Assembly: GCA_020443075.1 (NCBI GenBank)
Contig: JAGRIU010000029.1
Coordinates: 1-64,000, forward strand
Origin: Alphaproteobacteria bacterium
GTDB taxonomy: Bacteria > Pseudomonadota > Alphaproteobacteria > Micavibrionales > Micavibrionaceae
Direction of reading: 5' to 3'
DNA: 64,000 nt
Program-made: the position numbers and the translations under genes
The notes under the pieces: model-generated
What the model was told of the DNA's origin: nothing
What the model saw: only the letters and a program-made list of their open reading frames with translations
Databases searched by the model: none
In this document: piece after piece, positions 54,204 to 63,713 of the stretch
How the letters are laid out: the number at the start of each line of letters is the position of its first letter
How positions within the stretch are numbered: position 1 is the stretch's first letter

Positions 54204-57200
54204 TTACGGTGATGAGATGCTTTTGAGGTTGTTGAGCACGTCACTGAAGAGATCCACTTCGGAAACGATGGAGAGCAAGGTTTCGCGGTCCGAGAGCGTC
54301 ATGGACTGGCGCGGGCGCGTGATCACCTCGAAGACCTTGGCTTTGGCGCTCTGGTTCATCAGATCGGTATATTTTTCGCGCATATTGGCCAGAGCGACGC
54401 GGTCGTTATCCAGACTTAAAGCGATGGCGCGGCGCAAGAGCAGGTCTGTATTTTCCTCATTTAGAGGGCGGGTCAGGGAAATATTCTGGTCCAAGATCAC
54501 ATCGCGCAGCGCTTCGGCGGCATCATCCCAATAAGCGGCCTGCCAGGCGATATCGGCGCGCAAACGGTTCACATCGGGAGTGAGCTGCATTTCAGAGAGC
54601 ATTTCCAGCGCTTTGTCGGGACGGCCCTGTTTAGAAAGCGCACGGGCACGCAAAAGCGCGAGATTCCGACGATTTTGTTCGGTTTTCAATTCTTCGGGGA
54701 GTTCCTGAAACTTCATATCGGCGAAATTCAGGGCGGCGATGGCTTCGGCCGGTTTGCTGTCGAGCAGGCGGATAGCTGCCAGACGCAAGGCGATGCGGAA
54801 GGCTTCATAGCCCTCGAGACGGTGGTTGACCTGATAATTCAATAACTCCCCTGCCCGGCCCAAAAGGTCCGCATTGACGAGATGCTCGGCAAGGCGTTCG
54901 ACAATTTGATCGCCACGCGCATCAGGCGGGACTAGTTCGGAGAACTGTTCGTAGAGAGTCACAGCATCCAGCGCAGACATTCCTTCCAGTTTTTTATCCA
55001 AAAACAGAGTACTGAAAGCCTCGCTCATATCGGCTGCAATGCGGCGCGAAAGGGTTTTGGTCGAGGTATAAGTCGTCGCATCGCGCATAATGCTCAAACC
55101 CTTGACATATTCTCCGCGGTCAAAATACAGCTTACCTAGCTGGTAATTTATTTGTGCTTCAATATCGTCGCCGCGCCAGGCATAACGCAGGCGTTCCAGA
55201 CGGTCGATCGCTTTGCCGGGGGTTGTCTCTTTTTCATCCAGAAGCAAGCGCGCCAAAGCCAGCCCCGCTTTGGCACGGTAGAGATCGTCGCTGCCCTTGA
55301 CCAACGCATTCCAAAACTTTTTCGTTGTTTTTAGATCGTGTTCTTGACGAGCCCTTTCTCCTTTAAGGTATTCAAGGGCGGCTTTCTGACCGGGGAGAAG
55401 GCTTTTTTTATCCTGCTCGGCAATAAAAATAACTTCTTCCGCACGTTTTGTCTCGCCCGAACGCAGGAGAATTTCTGCCGCCGAGATAGACAGGCGGCTT
55501 TGCAACTGGGGCGTGAGGTCATACAAATATGATGCCACATCTTTGGGCAGAACATCGGCGGCTTGTTGCCAGTCGCCCACCTGTCCCAGCACGTAGGCGC
55601 GCCAGATTTGCACTTCCGGATAGCTTTGCAGTTTTTCTTGCGACAAGTCATCGAAAGCCTGTTCTGTTTTGCCGCTTAGAGCTCTCGCTACGCCGCGCAG
55701 AGCTATAAATTCCGTACCTTGATCCAGATCCGGAATTTGCTCGGCGGCCAGGTTCAAAATGCCAAGCGCTTCGGGGCCGATCCCGTTGGCAATATAAGCC
55801 TTGGCCAGTGTCAGGAGATTTTCGGCACGCTTGCCTTCATCCAGATCTTTTATGTGGCCTAAAAGCACGGTGCGGTTTTCCGCCAGCGCTTTCAAGCCGC
55901 CCATGCGCCAATTTACAAAGTCAAATATGCGATGAGTGCTTTTTTTGATTTGCGGCTCGGTCGCCGCGCCATAAGACAGACGCGCCTCCTTCATGTGACG
56001 CGCCGCATTTGCCTTGCTCTCGTCTATGAGCGCCAGTCCACCGGGGCGCGTGATTTCAACGGAGGACTTTTTGACCGTGACCTCCAAATCATCCACTTTG
56101 GATCGGATCGCCAAGCCCACCGGGGAATTCAAAATTTCGAAGTCGATATAATCCTGAGCCTGATTGACGCTTTCATCTGTCTCGCCCACGCTAATCACGA
56201 TGAGCTTGTCCCCTGTCAACGGGTCGGTCACCTCCATTTTTCGACGCGGGTCTTGCAAGGTGAAAACCAGTTTTCCGCTTCGTGACTTATTGGGCGATAC
56301 ACCTTCGCGAACAGGCGCTGTTGCAGGGTCTACTTTGAGATCCGGGGAGAACATAAGCCGCCAGAGCAGGCGTTCCCCGTGCCCTTTAATCTTATCACCG
56401 GAAGGCATGATCACCGTATAGCTTTGCATCCCCTCTTTCTTTTCCATACGCGCCAGACCCAGCTCTTTGGCTTTAGGACCAGTGGCTGCAGGGGCGGCAA
56501 TCAAATCATCGCGGTCATTGATAATCCACAAGCGCCCGGCATTTTCAAAGGCCGCCAGGCCGAAACTTTCTGTTGAAGACAATGTGACAAGCGTCGGGGT
56601 TGCGCTGGGTTTCAGTTTTATCGTTTTTTCGTTGTTCGTTGACTCGTTCGTTGCCGGTTCGTCATGTGTTTTATGCTCATCATGCGCGTCCGGGTTTTCA
56701 TGGCTCGTTGGCTTGCTTTCGGTGTGTTCAGCTTCGGGTATTTCCGGCTCGACGGGCGGCTGCATCACCGAATGCTCTTCAGAAACAGCCTTTTCCGCGT
56801 GGGGTATTTCCGGCGTATGATCTTCTGTTTTTGTTACTTCTTCGATCTTGGTGTTTTCGGCGAGCGGCTCCGACTTTTTCTCTTCGGGGAGCGCTTCCGG
56901 GGCTGCGGTTTCTTTCCCTTCTGTCGTCGTGCTTAAACGCAGCGGCTTGGCCGGTCCTTTGCCGCCGGGCGGATTATAGACATCCAGAATTATGCGGCTG
57001 CCGACCATGAAATCACGAATAGAGCTGCCTGCGCTGACAGATAATGCTACGCGTAATGGCGAAGAGGAGATAACTTCAAGGGCCTCTATATTGGCAACAG
57101 GATTTGTTTCAAGGTCTTTGCCTGCGAGCTGCGCATCGGCCTTAAACGTGATTTCCAGTTTTGAATCGCTCTGCTTTTGGACGCTGTAGGGTGTGGCTTT

Positions 57201-57329
57201 CGGCCAATCAAATACCAGGCGTGCATAGTCTTTATGGTCCCCGGCGCGCACCTGTATTTGTTGGGCGGCCCAAAGCGGAAGCGGCACACATACAAGGACT
57301 AAAAACTGCAAAAGCAAGAGTTTGCGCAT
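54204..57329 (-). CDS. Exported AMIN-like/TPR-rich protein
   Basis: A 1041-residue exported protein. A signal peptide (MRKLLLLQFLVLVCVPLPLWAAQ) leads to an N-terminal region resembling AMIN domains (QVRAGDHKDYARLVFDW, SPLRVALSVSAGSSIRDFMVG, IILDVYNPPGG). A Thr/Glu/His/Pro-rich low-complexity linker (about 130-240) follows. The C-terminal two thirds are repetitive helices in TPR-like arrangement (for example LLTLAKAYIANGIGPEALGIL, AGLALARLLLDEKE, LGKLYFDRGEYVKGLSIMRDA). It sits behind the MotB genes and is probably part of the motility unit, perhaps in the periplasm or outer membrane. The domain calls are by eye. Confidence 0.75.
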   Translation of the reverse strand: MRKLLLLQFLVLVCVPLPLWAAQQIQVRAGDHKDYARLVFDWPKATPYSVQKQSDSKLEITFKADAQLAGKDLETNPVANIEALEVISSSPLRVALSVSAGSSIRDFMVGSRIILDVYNPPGGKGPAKPLRLSTTTEGKETAAPEALPEEKKSEPLAENTKIEEVTKTEDHTPEIPHAEKAVSEEHSVMQPPVEPEIPEAEHTESKPTSHENPDAHDEHKTHDEPATNESTNNEKTIKLKPSATPTLVTLSSTESFGLAAFENAGRLWIINDRDDLIAAPAATGPKAKELGLARMEKKEGMQSYTVIMPSGDKIKGHGERLLWRLMFSPDLKVDPATAPVREGVSPNKSRSGKLVFTLQDPRRKMEVTDPLTGDKLIVISVGETDESVNQAQDYIDFEILNSPVGLAIRSKVDDLEVTVKKSSVEITRPGGLALIDESKANAARHMKEARLSYGAATEPQIKKSTHRIFDFVNWRMGGLKALAENRTVLLGHIKDLDEGKRAENLLTLAKAYIANGIGPEALGILNLAAEQIPDLDQGTEFIALRGVARALSGKTEQAFDDLSQEKLQSYPEVQIWRAYVLGQVGDWQQAADVLPKDVASYLYDLTPQLQSRLSISAAEILLRSGETKRAEEVIFIAEQDKKSLLPGQKAALEYLKGERARQEHDLKTTKKFWNALVKGSDDLYRAKAGLALARLLLDEKETTPGKAIDRLERLRYAWRGDDIEAQINYQLGKLYFDRGEYVKGLSIMRDATTYTSTKTLSRRIAADMSEAFSTLFLDKKLEGMSALDAVTLYEQFSELVPPDARGDQIVERLAEHLVNADLLGRAGELLNYQVNHRLEGYEAFRIALRLAAIRLLDSKPAEAIAALNFADMKFQELPEELKTEQNRRNLALLRARALSKQGRPDKALEMLSEMQLTPDVNRLRADIAWQAAYWDDAAEALRDVILDQNISLTRPLNEENTDLLLRRAIALSLDNDRVALANMREKYTDLMNQSAKAKVFEVITRPRQSMTLSDRETLLSIVSEVDLFSDVLNNLKSISSP

Positions 57330-57398
57330 AATTTTACCCTGCCATATGTTGGGGGTCAGGACAAGAAAGGCGGCTGATAATCGCGCAAGTTATTCAGG

Positions 57399-58289
57399 CT
57401 ATTTCAGCCCCAGAATATCCGTCTTGGCGCTGCCGTCATCTTTCATGACCCACACATCGACGCGGCGCGATAGGTCGAGGCGCTGTTGTTGGCTGAAACC
57501 TTGGTCCAGTTCGTCGTAGCGTGCGCTGGATACGCCGCGCACGATAACGGGGCGTTTATAGCCGACTTGCGCCAGAATATCCCCAACGGCCATGGCGCGG
57601 CGCAAAGACAGTTCCCAGTTGGATTCCACGCCGGCCTGCTTGTCGGGTCTTTCGGCAAAAGGCTGCGGATCGGTGTGGCCGATGATTTCTATACGGTTGC
57701 GAATATTCGCCAAAGACCCGCCTATCGCAAACAGGGCCTGTTTGCCTTTTGCCGATACTTCGGCGGCGGCGCCTGGAAATAGCAATTCTTCGGGCAGAGA
57801 AATAATCAATGCCTCTTCCTGAGGGATCAGGACAACATTGTTCAACCGTTCGTCATCTTTGATGACCTGTGTAATAACCGAACGCAGGTAGCCCAGATTC
57901 AGCGCTTCGCTTAAGTCCAGTTTTTCGATGTCGATTTCATCTTGTCCGCCCTCATACCATTGCGGCGACTGATACTGGGCAAAATGGCTGTTTAATCCTG
58001 TTGTGATTTCATCCCACGCTTCTTCGGAAGGTTCGCTCATGGAGAACAGTAAAACGAAAAAGGTGAGCATTAATGCCATAATGTCGGTGAAGGTGATGAG
58101 CCAGAGGCTGGAAGAGATTTCGCCCCCTCTTTTTGATCCCGGTTTTGTAAGGAACATGTAAGAGGCCTTTCGCGCCAATTCTTTGGCTTCATCTTCGGCC
58201 TTTTTTTTCGCCTGCGCGAAGAGTTCTTCAGCGGCGCTTTTTTCTTCTTCGCTTAAAGTTTCGCTCTTGGGAGTTTTTTGATCACTCAT
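57399..58289 (-). CDS. motB: MotB-like stator protein with OmpA domain
   Basis: A 296-residue inner-membrane protein. A cytoplasmic N-terminus rich in Glu/Lys is followed by one helix, LITFTDIMALMLTFFVLLFSM, with an Asp at the position used for proton flow in MotB. The C-terminal domain has the OmpA-type peptidoglycan-binding signature IGHTDPQPFAE and LSLRRAMAVGDILAQVGYKRPVIVRGVS. No motA is next to it. It overlaps the preceding gene by four bases and is followed by the AMIN/TPR gene. Confidence 0.85.
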   Translation of the reverse strand: MSDQKTPKSETLSEEEKSAAEELFAQAKKKAEDEAKELARKASYMFLTKPGSKRGGEISSSLWLITFTDIMALMLTFFVLLFSMSEPSEEAWDEITTGLNSHFAQYQSPQWYEGGQDEIDIEKLDLSEALNLGYLRSVITQVIKDDERLNNVVLIPQEEALIISLPEELLFPGAAAEVSAKGKQALFAIGGSLANIRNRIEIIGHTDPQPFAERPDKQAGVESNWELSLRRAMAVGDILAQVGYKRPVIVRGVSSARYDELDQGFSQQQRLDLSRRVDVWVMKDDGSAKTDILGLK

Positions 58290-58975
58290 GATCCACCCCC
58301 GACCCGCTCCGTATCCAGATTACTGACCGGATGATAGCGGTGAAAATATATATCAATTACGCTGCTGTCCGCGTCGTCGCTTAAACCGATAGTTATCAGT
58401 TTTTTCGGCAAGCCGGCGCCTTCCATCTTACTCGAAATCGCGGACAGTCTTTTGGCGGCGCTTTGGCGTTCCAGGGAATCCGCTGCGGAGGCATGAACCA
58501 CCATCTCCATTTTGTAGGGTTTTTTGTCTTGCAGATCGAGCAAAGACACCAATGTAGGGAGGAAAAAAGCCTGTTGGCCAGCCGGCCCTACGGCGGCATT
58601 TCCCGAAAGGCTGCTCATAATTTTTTGTTCAAAGACCGAAAACGGCAAGCGCATGCGGAGTTCTGTGCCCATGCGGTTTTGTTTGGCTTTTACACCGGCG
58701 ATTTCAGAGCTGAATAATCCCTCGATTTTATCTATGGAGTTGCCTTGTCCTTCGGATGCGCCTTTGCGGTTTGTTTCGCTGGCATTTATATCGGCCGGGC
58801 TTTGCTGGTTGGTAAAAACCATCGACAAGCTATTGAGAATCGGGCGGGCTTTGGTTTCATCGTAGCTGGAGTGCGCGTTTAAAATTATAAAAAACGAAAG
58901 CAGGATCACAAACAGGGACAGGCTGATAAACGGATTCACGGCTTTGTTGCCTCGATTTTGATTCTTCACATGCAC
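58286..58975 (-). CDS. MotB-like membrane protein lacking the stator Asp
   Basis: A 229-residue protein with a short N-terminus (MHVKNQNRGNKAV), one helix (NPFISLSLFVILLSFFIIL) and a periplasmic region with an OmpA-like repeat layout (MEMVVHASAADSLERQSAAKRLSAI). The helix aligns with that of the downstream MotB but has no Asp at the proton-carrying position. The final part PVSNLDTERVGGG is polar. It overlaps motB by four bases, so the two are likely made together; a regulatory or structural partner role is inferred. Confidence 0.7.
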   Translation of the reverse strand: MHVKNQNRGNKAVNPFISLSLFVILLSFFIILNAHSSYDETKARPILNSLSMVFTNQQSPADINASETNRKGASEGQGNSIDKIEGLFSSEIAGVKAKQNRMGTELRMRLPFSVFEQKIMSSLSGNAAVGPAGQQAFFLPTLVSLLDLQDKKPYKMEMVVHASAADSLERQSAAKRLSAISSKMEGAGLPKKLITIGLSDDADSSVIDIYFHRYHPVSNLDTERVGGGS

Positions 58976-59070
58976 ACAGGCGTTGTTTTTTGATTATACG
59001 GCAGATCAGCACCGACCACAAAGCTTTTGGCTTTATTTTACAGGCGGGAAGGTGGCCGGGCCTCTATCCG

Positions 59071-59673
59071 TTAATTATCGTCAAAACCGGCCAGCAGTGC
59101 ATCAATATCGTCTTGTGAGATCGCTTTGTCAGGCATTTGCGGGCCGTTCAGTAAACGCTCGTCACCCGTGCGCGTATCGCCTTCGTCGCCTTGATCTTCG
59201 ATCGGCAGCTTGTCGCCCAGAATTTGAACCAGTTTATGCACCTTGTCTTCTATAGTCTTGAGTGTCGTGACAACTTTTGTGATGCGTTGCCCGGTAATGT
59301 CCTGAAACGAACAGGCTTCGTAAATCTTCATCACCTCGTCTGTTATCGGCCCGCCGGCGTCTCCCGCTTCGGCGGCTTTTTCCTGAATAACGTCGCAGGC
59401 ATCCATAATTTTCCCTGAGGCTTCGGCTGTGGCCTCAACGACGGCGTCCAGCTCATCGGTTGCCGTCGGAATATGCTTGTCTTTGATATCACCGGGGCGC
59501 GCCAAACCAATCTCGGAGCGGGCTTCTTCAATAATGCGCTCAAGTTCTTTGAGTTCGGTAAAGATCGATAAACGGCTATCATCTCCCGAGTGTTCGACTT
59601 TCTTGATGACCGAACTGATGATTTTAATAACCTGATCGCGTCCGAAAGACTCTTTTTCCGCCGCTGCTGTCAT
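59071..59673 (-). CDS. cheZ: Protein phosphatase CheZ
   Basis: A 200-residue cytosolic protein that speeds dephosphorylation of CheY-P. The helical central region contains the signature ACSFQDITGQRITKVV; the Gln in FQDITGQR is the catalytic residue in CheZ. The C-terminus ends with ISQDDIDALLAGFDDN, the short helix that docks on CheY. It follows cheY by 47 bases on the same strand. Confidence 0.93.
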   Translation of the reverse strand: MTAAAEKESFGRDQVIKIISSVIKKVEHSGDDSRLSIFTELKELERIIEEARSEIGLARPGDIKDKHIPTATDELDAVVEATAEASGKIMDACDVIQEKAAEAGDAGGPITDEVMKIYEACSFQDITGQRITKVVTTLKTIEDKVHKLVQILGDKLPIEDQGDEGDTRTGDERLLNGPQMPDKAISQDDIDALLAGFDDN

Positions 59674-59720
59674 GTTTTTCTCCCCTTACCCTTTTGCCTT
59701 TATTTACAAATCATCCGGTT

Positions 59721-60110
59721 TTAGAATTCACCAAGAACCGCTGCTATTTTTGTTTTCAGCGTCTCGGCGTTAAACGGCTTGACGATGTAGTTGTTCACAC
59801 CGGCCTGCTTGGCCATGATTACGTTTTCGGTTTTGCTTTCCGCTGTCACCATAATGAAAGGTGTATCTTTGTAGGCTTCTGTTGAGCCACGAACCTGTTT
59901 GAGGAATTCAAGCCCCGTCATCGGCTCCATATTCCAGTCGGAAATGATCAGCCCGTAGGTTTTTTTCTTGACCTTTTCCAAGGCCATAGAACCATCCGTG
60001 GCTTCGTCTACGTTGTTAAAGCCGAGCTGCTTAAGGAGATTACGGATAATTCTGAGCATCGTATTGTAGTCATCTACAATCAGCACATTCATGTTCTTAT
60101 CGACAGACAC
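59721..60110 (-). CDS. cheY: Chemotaxis response regulator CheY
   Basis: A 129-residue single-domain receiver. The acidic pocket is LIVDDYNTM (Asp-Asp), the phosphoacceptor Asp is in LIISDWNMEPMTG, and the switch residues are in MVTAESKTENVIMAKQAG and YIVKPFNAETLKTKI (Thr and Lys). CheZ is next to it, so it is likely the motor-binding CheY. A candidate leader of over 200 bases lies upstream. Confidence 0.95.
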   Translation of the reverse strand: MSVDKNMNVLIVDDYNTMLRIIRNLLKQLGFNNVDEATDGSMALEKVKKKTYGLIISDWNMEPMTGLEFLKQVRGSTEAYKDTPFIMVTAESKTENVIMAKQAGVNNYIVKPFNAETLKTKIAAVLGEF

Positions 60111-60344
60111 GTTTTTCTCCTTTTGTCTTACCCAATTTTCAAGCGGATTAAAGTGGCCGAAACGGCCAGATATTTGCTCCCACAGCGTATTATTATGGTC
60201 TTAAAAACCTTGATGATTTATTAACAAAGACAATACACAGAAGAACTCTACGGGAAAGGGTATAGAAATATTGTAGAATGTCAATACAGCCCCTGTCTTT
60301 GCCTTGGTTTTCACACACTTTACATACAGGGGGGCACACCTGTT

Positions 60345-61055
60345 TTACGGCAGCGTGGGCAGGGATTTTTCTTCGGCCAACATGATCGTAATTGTCCGCG
60401 CCCGCTCGGGATTCATCGCCGCCAAAACGGGGGACAGCTTGCGTTCGGACATACGCGACATCACCGTGACCAGCACATCGAGATCCAGCGTATCAAAAAT
60501 GCGCGCGGCGTCTTTGGGCTTCATGCCTTCGTAAATCTTGACCAGCGAGCCGATGCGTTCCTGCTCTTCTTCGGATTGTTTATTCAAAAGCCCTTCGATC
60601 TGCGTTCGCAGTTCGCTGAGCTCTTTATACTTCAGGTCCAGTTCTTGCTGGGCGGCACGAAGAAGAGCTTCGCGCGTTTGTAAATCACGCTCCCGCGCGT
60701 CCAATTCCAAACGGCGGCTAGCCAGATCATCCATTACGCCGTGGCGGACATCTTCGGCGCCGACGGTTTCATCCTTGGCGTCGCGCCACTTAATTTCCGG
60801 TTCATCTTTTTTCGCCTGATCGTTTTGTGTGTGATCGTTATTTGTTTTATCGTGACTTGTTTCTTCGTCTTTCTTTTCAGCGCTTTTGTGGTCATCCTCC
60901 ACCGCATGATCGGGCATCGCCGGTTTGTCTTCGCTTTTAGCAAAGGCCGCGCCGCTTAAGGACGATACGCCAGTGGCAAAATCGACAAGGCGCACTGAAA
61001 AAGTCAGAAGCGCCACGACAATTAAAACCGGTAAAATTTTGAGATGTTGCATCAT
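60345..61055 (-). CDS. motE: MotE-like flagellar accessory protein
   Basis: A 236-residue membrane-anchored protein. An N-terminal helix (ILPVLIVVALLTFSVRLV) leads into an acidic, Lys/Asp/His-rich stretch, a coiled coil (about 115-170, RDLQTREALLRAAQQELDLKYKEL) and a C-terminal MgtE_N-like domain (YEGMKPKDAARIFDTLDLDVL, MSRMSERKLSPVLAAMNPE). This is the layout of MotE, which stabilises MotC or the motor in rhizobia. It follows the DUF6468 gene on the minus strand. Confidence 0.85.
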   Translation of the reverse strand: MMQHLKILPVLIVVALLTFSVRLVDFATGVSSLSGAAFAKSEDKPAMPDHAVEDDHKSAEKKDEETSHDKTNNDHTQNDQAKKDEPEIKWRDAKDETVGAEDVRHGVMDDLASRRLELDARERDLQTREALLRAAQQELDLKYKELSELRTQIEGLLNKQSEEEQERIGSLVKIYEGMKPKDAARIFDTLDLDVLVTVMSRMSERKLSPVLAAMNPERARTITIMLAEEKSLPTLP

Positions 61056-61070
61056 TTTTGATTCCTGAGG

Positions 61071-61643
61071 CTAGCTCTGTCCTCCGGCCTTTTTCTTCTG
61101 GTTTTGTTGCAAGGCTTCGTAGAGTTCGCGCTCGGCCTGAGAGGAAAAATCGTCATTATCAGCCCCTCCCTCTTTCCCGGCATCTCTTTCATATTCAGTG
61201 TCCTTAATAAAGAAGGACGGTGCGGCATCCTCTTCGATTTCATCCTCATCGGCGCCGTAAAGATACTCACGTTCGCTCATTTCATGATTCGCCGCAGGCC
61301 CTGATGCGGCCGCACGCCCTTTCGTGGCGGCTTTTTCCAGACGCGAAGCCAGCGCATCGCCAGTTTCATTGATCATTTTGAGTTCATCGGCCATGCGCCG
61401 CGCATCGTGCAACACGTCTTCGAGATCGCGCGCGGCATTATCGCTGGCGTTTCGAAGCCCTTTAATCGCCGTGTCGGCCTGATTGATATTTTGCGTTAAC
61501 TGCGTAACCAATGTTTTGAGCTCGTCCCTGTTCTTCTTAAAATTATCGAGCGCTTTGGTCAGGCGCATGACGTAGAAAACCGTTCCGCCGAGCGCCAGTA
61601 AAACCAAAAAATCCAATATCAAACTCAGTAACTCAGTGTTCAT
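61071..61643 (-). CDS. DUF6468 membrane-anchored coiled-coil protein
   Basis: A 190-residue protein. One N-terminal membrane helix (LLSLILDFLVLLALGGTVFYVM) is followed by a coiled coil (about 30-100, KALDNFKKNRDELKTLVTQLTQNIN) and an acidic variable tail. The position between fliM and motE matches the DUF6468 family of Rhodospirillales flagellar clusters, as far as I recall. Its stop meets the motE-like start after 15 bases, and its start shares a base with the fliM stop. Confidence 0.75.
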   Translation of the reverse strand: MNTELLSLILDFLVLLALGGTVFYVMRLTKALDNFKKNRDELKTLVTQLTQNINQADTAIKGLRNASDNAARDLEDVLHDARRMADELKMINETGDALASRLEKAATKGRAAASGPAANHEMSEREYLYGADEDEIEEDAAPSFFIKDTEYERDAGKEGGADNDDFSSQAERELYEALQQNQKKKAGGQS

Positions 61644-62752
61644 TATTCACTTCTTTCTTCGGGTTCGAGATAGTTTTCTATCCGCACGGCGATGTGTTCC
61701 TGTTTTTGCCCGACAGGGCCGCGGAACATCGGGAAATCACCGCATCGCAGTTCAAGATCTTCGTTTGTGCGGGTTGAAAACATAACCTTCGATCCGACCG
61801 TCCAGTTCATCATCTCGCCTAAAGGGATCGTTTTTTCACCGAGAATAGCCTGAAGCTGGATATCGGTTTTATAAAGTTCGTGGGTGAGGTGGTTTTCCCA
61901 AATAGAGTCGCGGCCGAATTTTTCGCCCATAAACATCTGCAGGAGCAATTCGCGGATCGGTTCCAGCGTTGCATAGGGGATCAGCACCTCGACACGGCCG
62001 CCGCGGTCGCCCATATCAACGCGCAGACGCGCCAAGACACACGCATTACCACTTTGCGTGATGGTGGCAAAACGCGGGTTTGTTTCCATACGATCAAGGT
62101 TACAGCTCACCGGGGAAAGCGGGTCGAAAGCGGATGACAAATCACCCAGTGTCACCTGCACCATTTTTTCCACGAGCTTGGTTTCGATGGTGGTATAGGG
62201 ACGGCCCTCGACGCGGATGGCGGGTGTACCTTTCCGACCGCCGAGCAGCACATCAACGATGGAGTAAATCAGTGCGGAGTCTGTCACCAGAAGACCATTA
62301 TTGTCCCATTCTTCGGCCTTGAAGACTGAAAGCATAGCGGGCAAGGGAATAGAGTTCATATAATCGCCGAAGCGCACGGTGGAAACCTGATCGAGGGACA
62401 CTTCGACGTTGTCAGAGGTCAAATTCCGTAAACTCGTAGACATCAAACGCACCAGCCGGTCAAACACAATATCGAGCATCGGCAGACGCTCGTAGTTGAC
62501 CATGGCCGAGTTAATCAGCGCCATGACGCCGGATTCTTCTATGCCGCCGCCATCATCGTCAAACCCTAAGAGCGAGTCGATTTCTTCCTGGTTCAGGATG
62601 CGGGTATCACCATCGTCACCGCCGCCGTCGAAGGCCGGCGTTGCCTCGGCGTCACCGTCCGAAGGTTCATCGGCCATGGACTCCCATTGTTCCATCATAG
62701 CCTTTTCTTCGTCGCTCATTTGTTCGAGCTCATCTGTGCCCGCTTCGCTCAT
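61643..62752 (-). CDS. fliM: Flagellar motor switch protein FliM
   Basis: A 369-residue C-ring protein that binds CheY-P and transmits it to the motor. The N-terminal CheY-binding motif appears as ILNQEEIDSLLGF, after an acidic lead of about 50 residues. The middle domain has the typical GGRKGTPAIRVEGRPYTTIE and the C-terminus carries the SPOA domain (LQAILGEKTIPLGEMMNWTVGSKV). It follows fliL by 90 bases in the same direction. Confidence 0.95.
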   Translation of the reverse strand: MSEAGTDELEQMSDEEKAMMEQWESMADEPSDGDAEATPAFDGGGDDGDTRILNQEEIDSLLGFDDDGGGIEESGVMALINSAMVNYERLPMLDIVFDRLVRLMSTSLRNLTSDNVEVSLDQVSTVRFGDYMNSIPLPAMLSVFKAEEWDNNGLLVTDSALIYSIVDVLLGGRKGTPAIRVEGRPYTTIETKLVEKMVQVTLGDLSSAFDPLSPVSCNLDRMETNPRFATITQSGNACVLARLRVDMGDRGGRVEVLIPYATLEPIRELLLQMFMGEKFGRDSIWENHLTHELYKTDIQLQAILGEKTIPLGEMMNWTVGSKVMFSTRTNEDLELRCGDFPMFRGPVGQKQEHIAVRIENYLEPEERSE

Positions 62753-62841
62753 GACTTTCCTTATCGCTTTGTCCGCTTTCGCGTATAAAAAACCCTACAC
62801 TTGAAGAATATGCAATAAGCATGCCTTTTCAAGCTAAGGAG

Positions 62842-63501
62842 CTATTGGATCAGGATTTCCTGAAACAGAACATCCTTCACTTCAACCGGAGCTGCCGCTT
62901 GGTTGACGCGCCATAACAATTCCATCTGCAAGCGGTAAATCCCGGCGGAACCTCTTAAATCCTTCACGCGCAGCTCCCGCAGATAGGTCTGAAACTGATC
63001 GATAACCCGCGGTAGAATGGCTTCAACCGCCCCGCGATCTGCGTCCGATTTTAACTCCAGTTGCACCGTCAGGCGCAAATAGCGCGGCGTGCCATCATCG
63101 GTATTGAGATTGACCAGCATCGTCGGGACTTCGACAAAATTGCCTTCGCCTGCGCCTTCGCCGTGCCCGCCGCCGTGACCACCGCCGCCTTCCGCATGTT
63201 CTTCGGACGCCTTTTCTATCATAACCGGTTCACCGTGCTCATCAAGAACAGGCTCGCCATGTTCGTCAAGTTGAGGAACCATTTCAGGCTCGCCCTTGCC
63301 GAGCAAGCCATCAAGCATGCCTGTAAAATAGAGCCCTGCTCCCCCACCACCGAGCAACAACACGAGGGCCCCGGCGATGATCAGAATCAACTTCTTTTTT
63401 GAACCGCCGCCTTCGCCGCCCTCGCCTTCGCCCTCAGCGCCTTCTTCGCCGCTTTCGGCATCTTCGGTTTCGGGGTTTTCGGTTTCGTCGTCTTCGGCCA
63501 T
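62842..63501 (-). CDS. fliL: Flagellar basal body-associated protein FliL
   Basis: A 219-residue single-pass membrane protein at the stator-rotor interface. The membrane helix is KKLILIIAGALVLLLGGGGAGLYF. Between it and the FliL domain is an unusual linker rich in Glu, His and Gly with two EHGEPV repeats and GGGGHGGGHG, a potential metal-binding run. The C-terminal FliL domain has VNLNTDDGTPRYLRLTVQLELKS and RDLRGSAGIYRLQMELLWRVN. It begins the fliL-fliM run, with its own sigma-70-like promoter candidate. Confidence 0.92.
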   Translation of the reverse strand: MAEDDETENPETEDAESGEEGAEGEGEGGEGGGSKKKLILIIAGALVLLLGGGGAGLYFTGMLDGLLGKGEPEMVPQLDEHGEPVLDEHGEPVMIEKASEEHAEGGGGHGGGHGEGAGEGNFVEVPTMLVNLNTDDGTPRYLRLTVQLELKSDADRGAVEAILPRVIDQFQTYLRELRVKDLRGSAGIYRLQMELLWRVNQAAAPVEVKDVLFQEILIQ

Positions 63502-63558
63502 GATGTTTTGAATTCCGTTTTGTTGACAGCGTTACAAGACAAAGTCTAGCAAGAGCTG

Positions 63559-63587
63559 ATTATAAAAGAAAGATTTACGCACGTCTA
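63559..63587 (-). promoter_or_regulatory. fliL: Candidate sigma-70 promoter of fliL
   Basis: On the minus strand TAGACG (63587-63582) is followed after 17 bases by a perfect TATAAT (63564-63559). The -35 matches four of six. It is about 60 bases from the fliL start. Confidence 0.55.
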
Positions 63588-63713
63588 ACTGCCAGCGCGT
63601 TCTGAACAAACTATACACAGGCATATTTTTCCGCCCCGGCTCGTTTTGTCTATCGAAAAAATACCTGCTTTCGCGCTCAACCGCCTGCGAACAAAAAGCT
63701 CAAGCTATTGATT

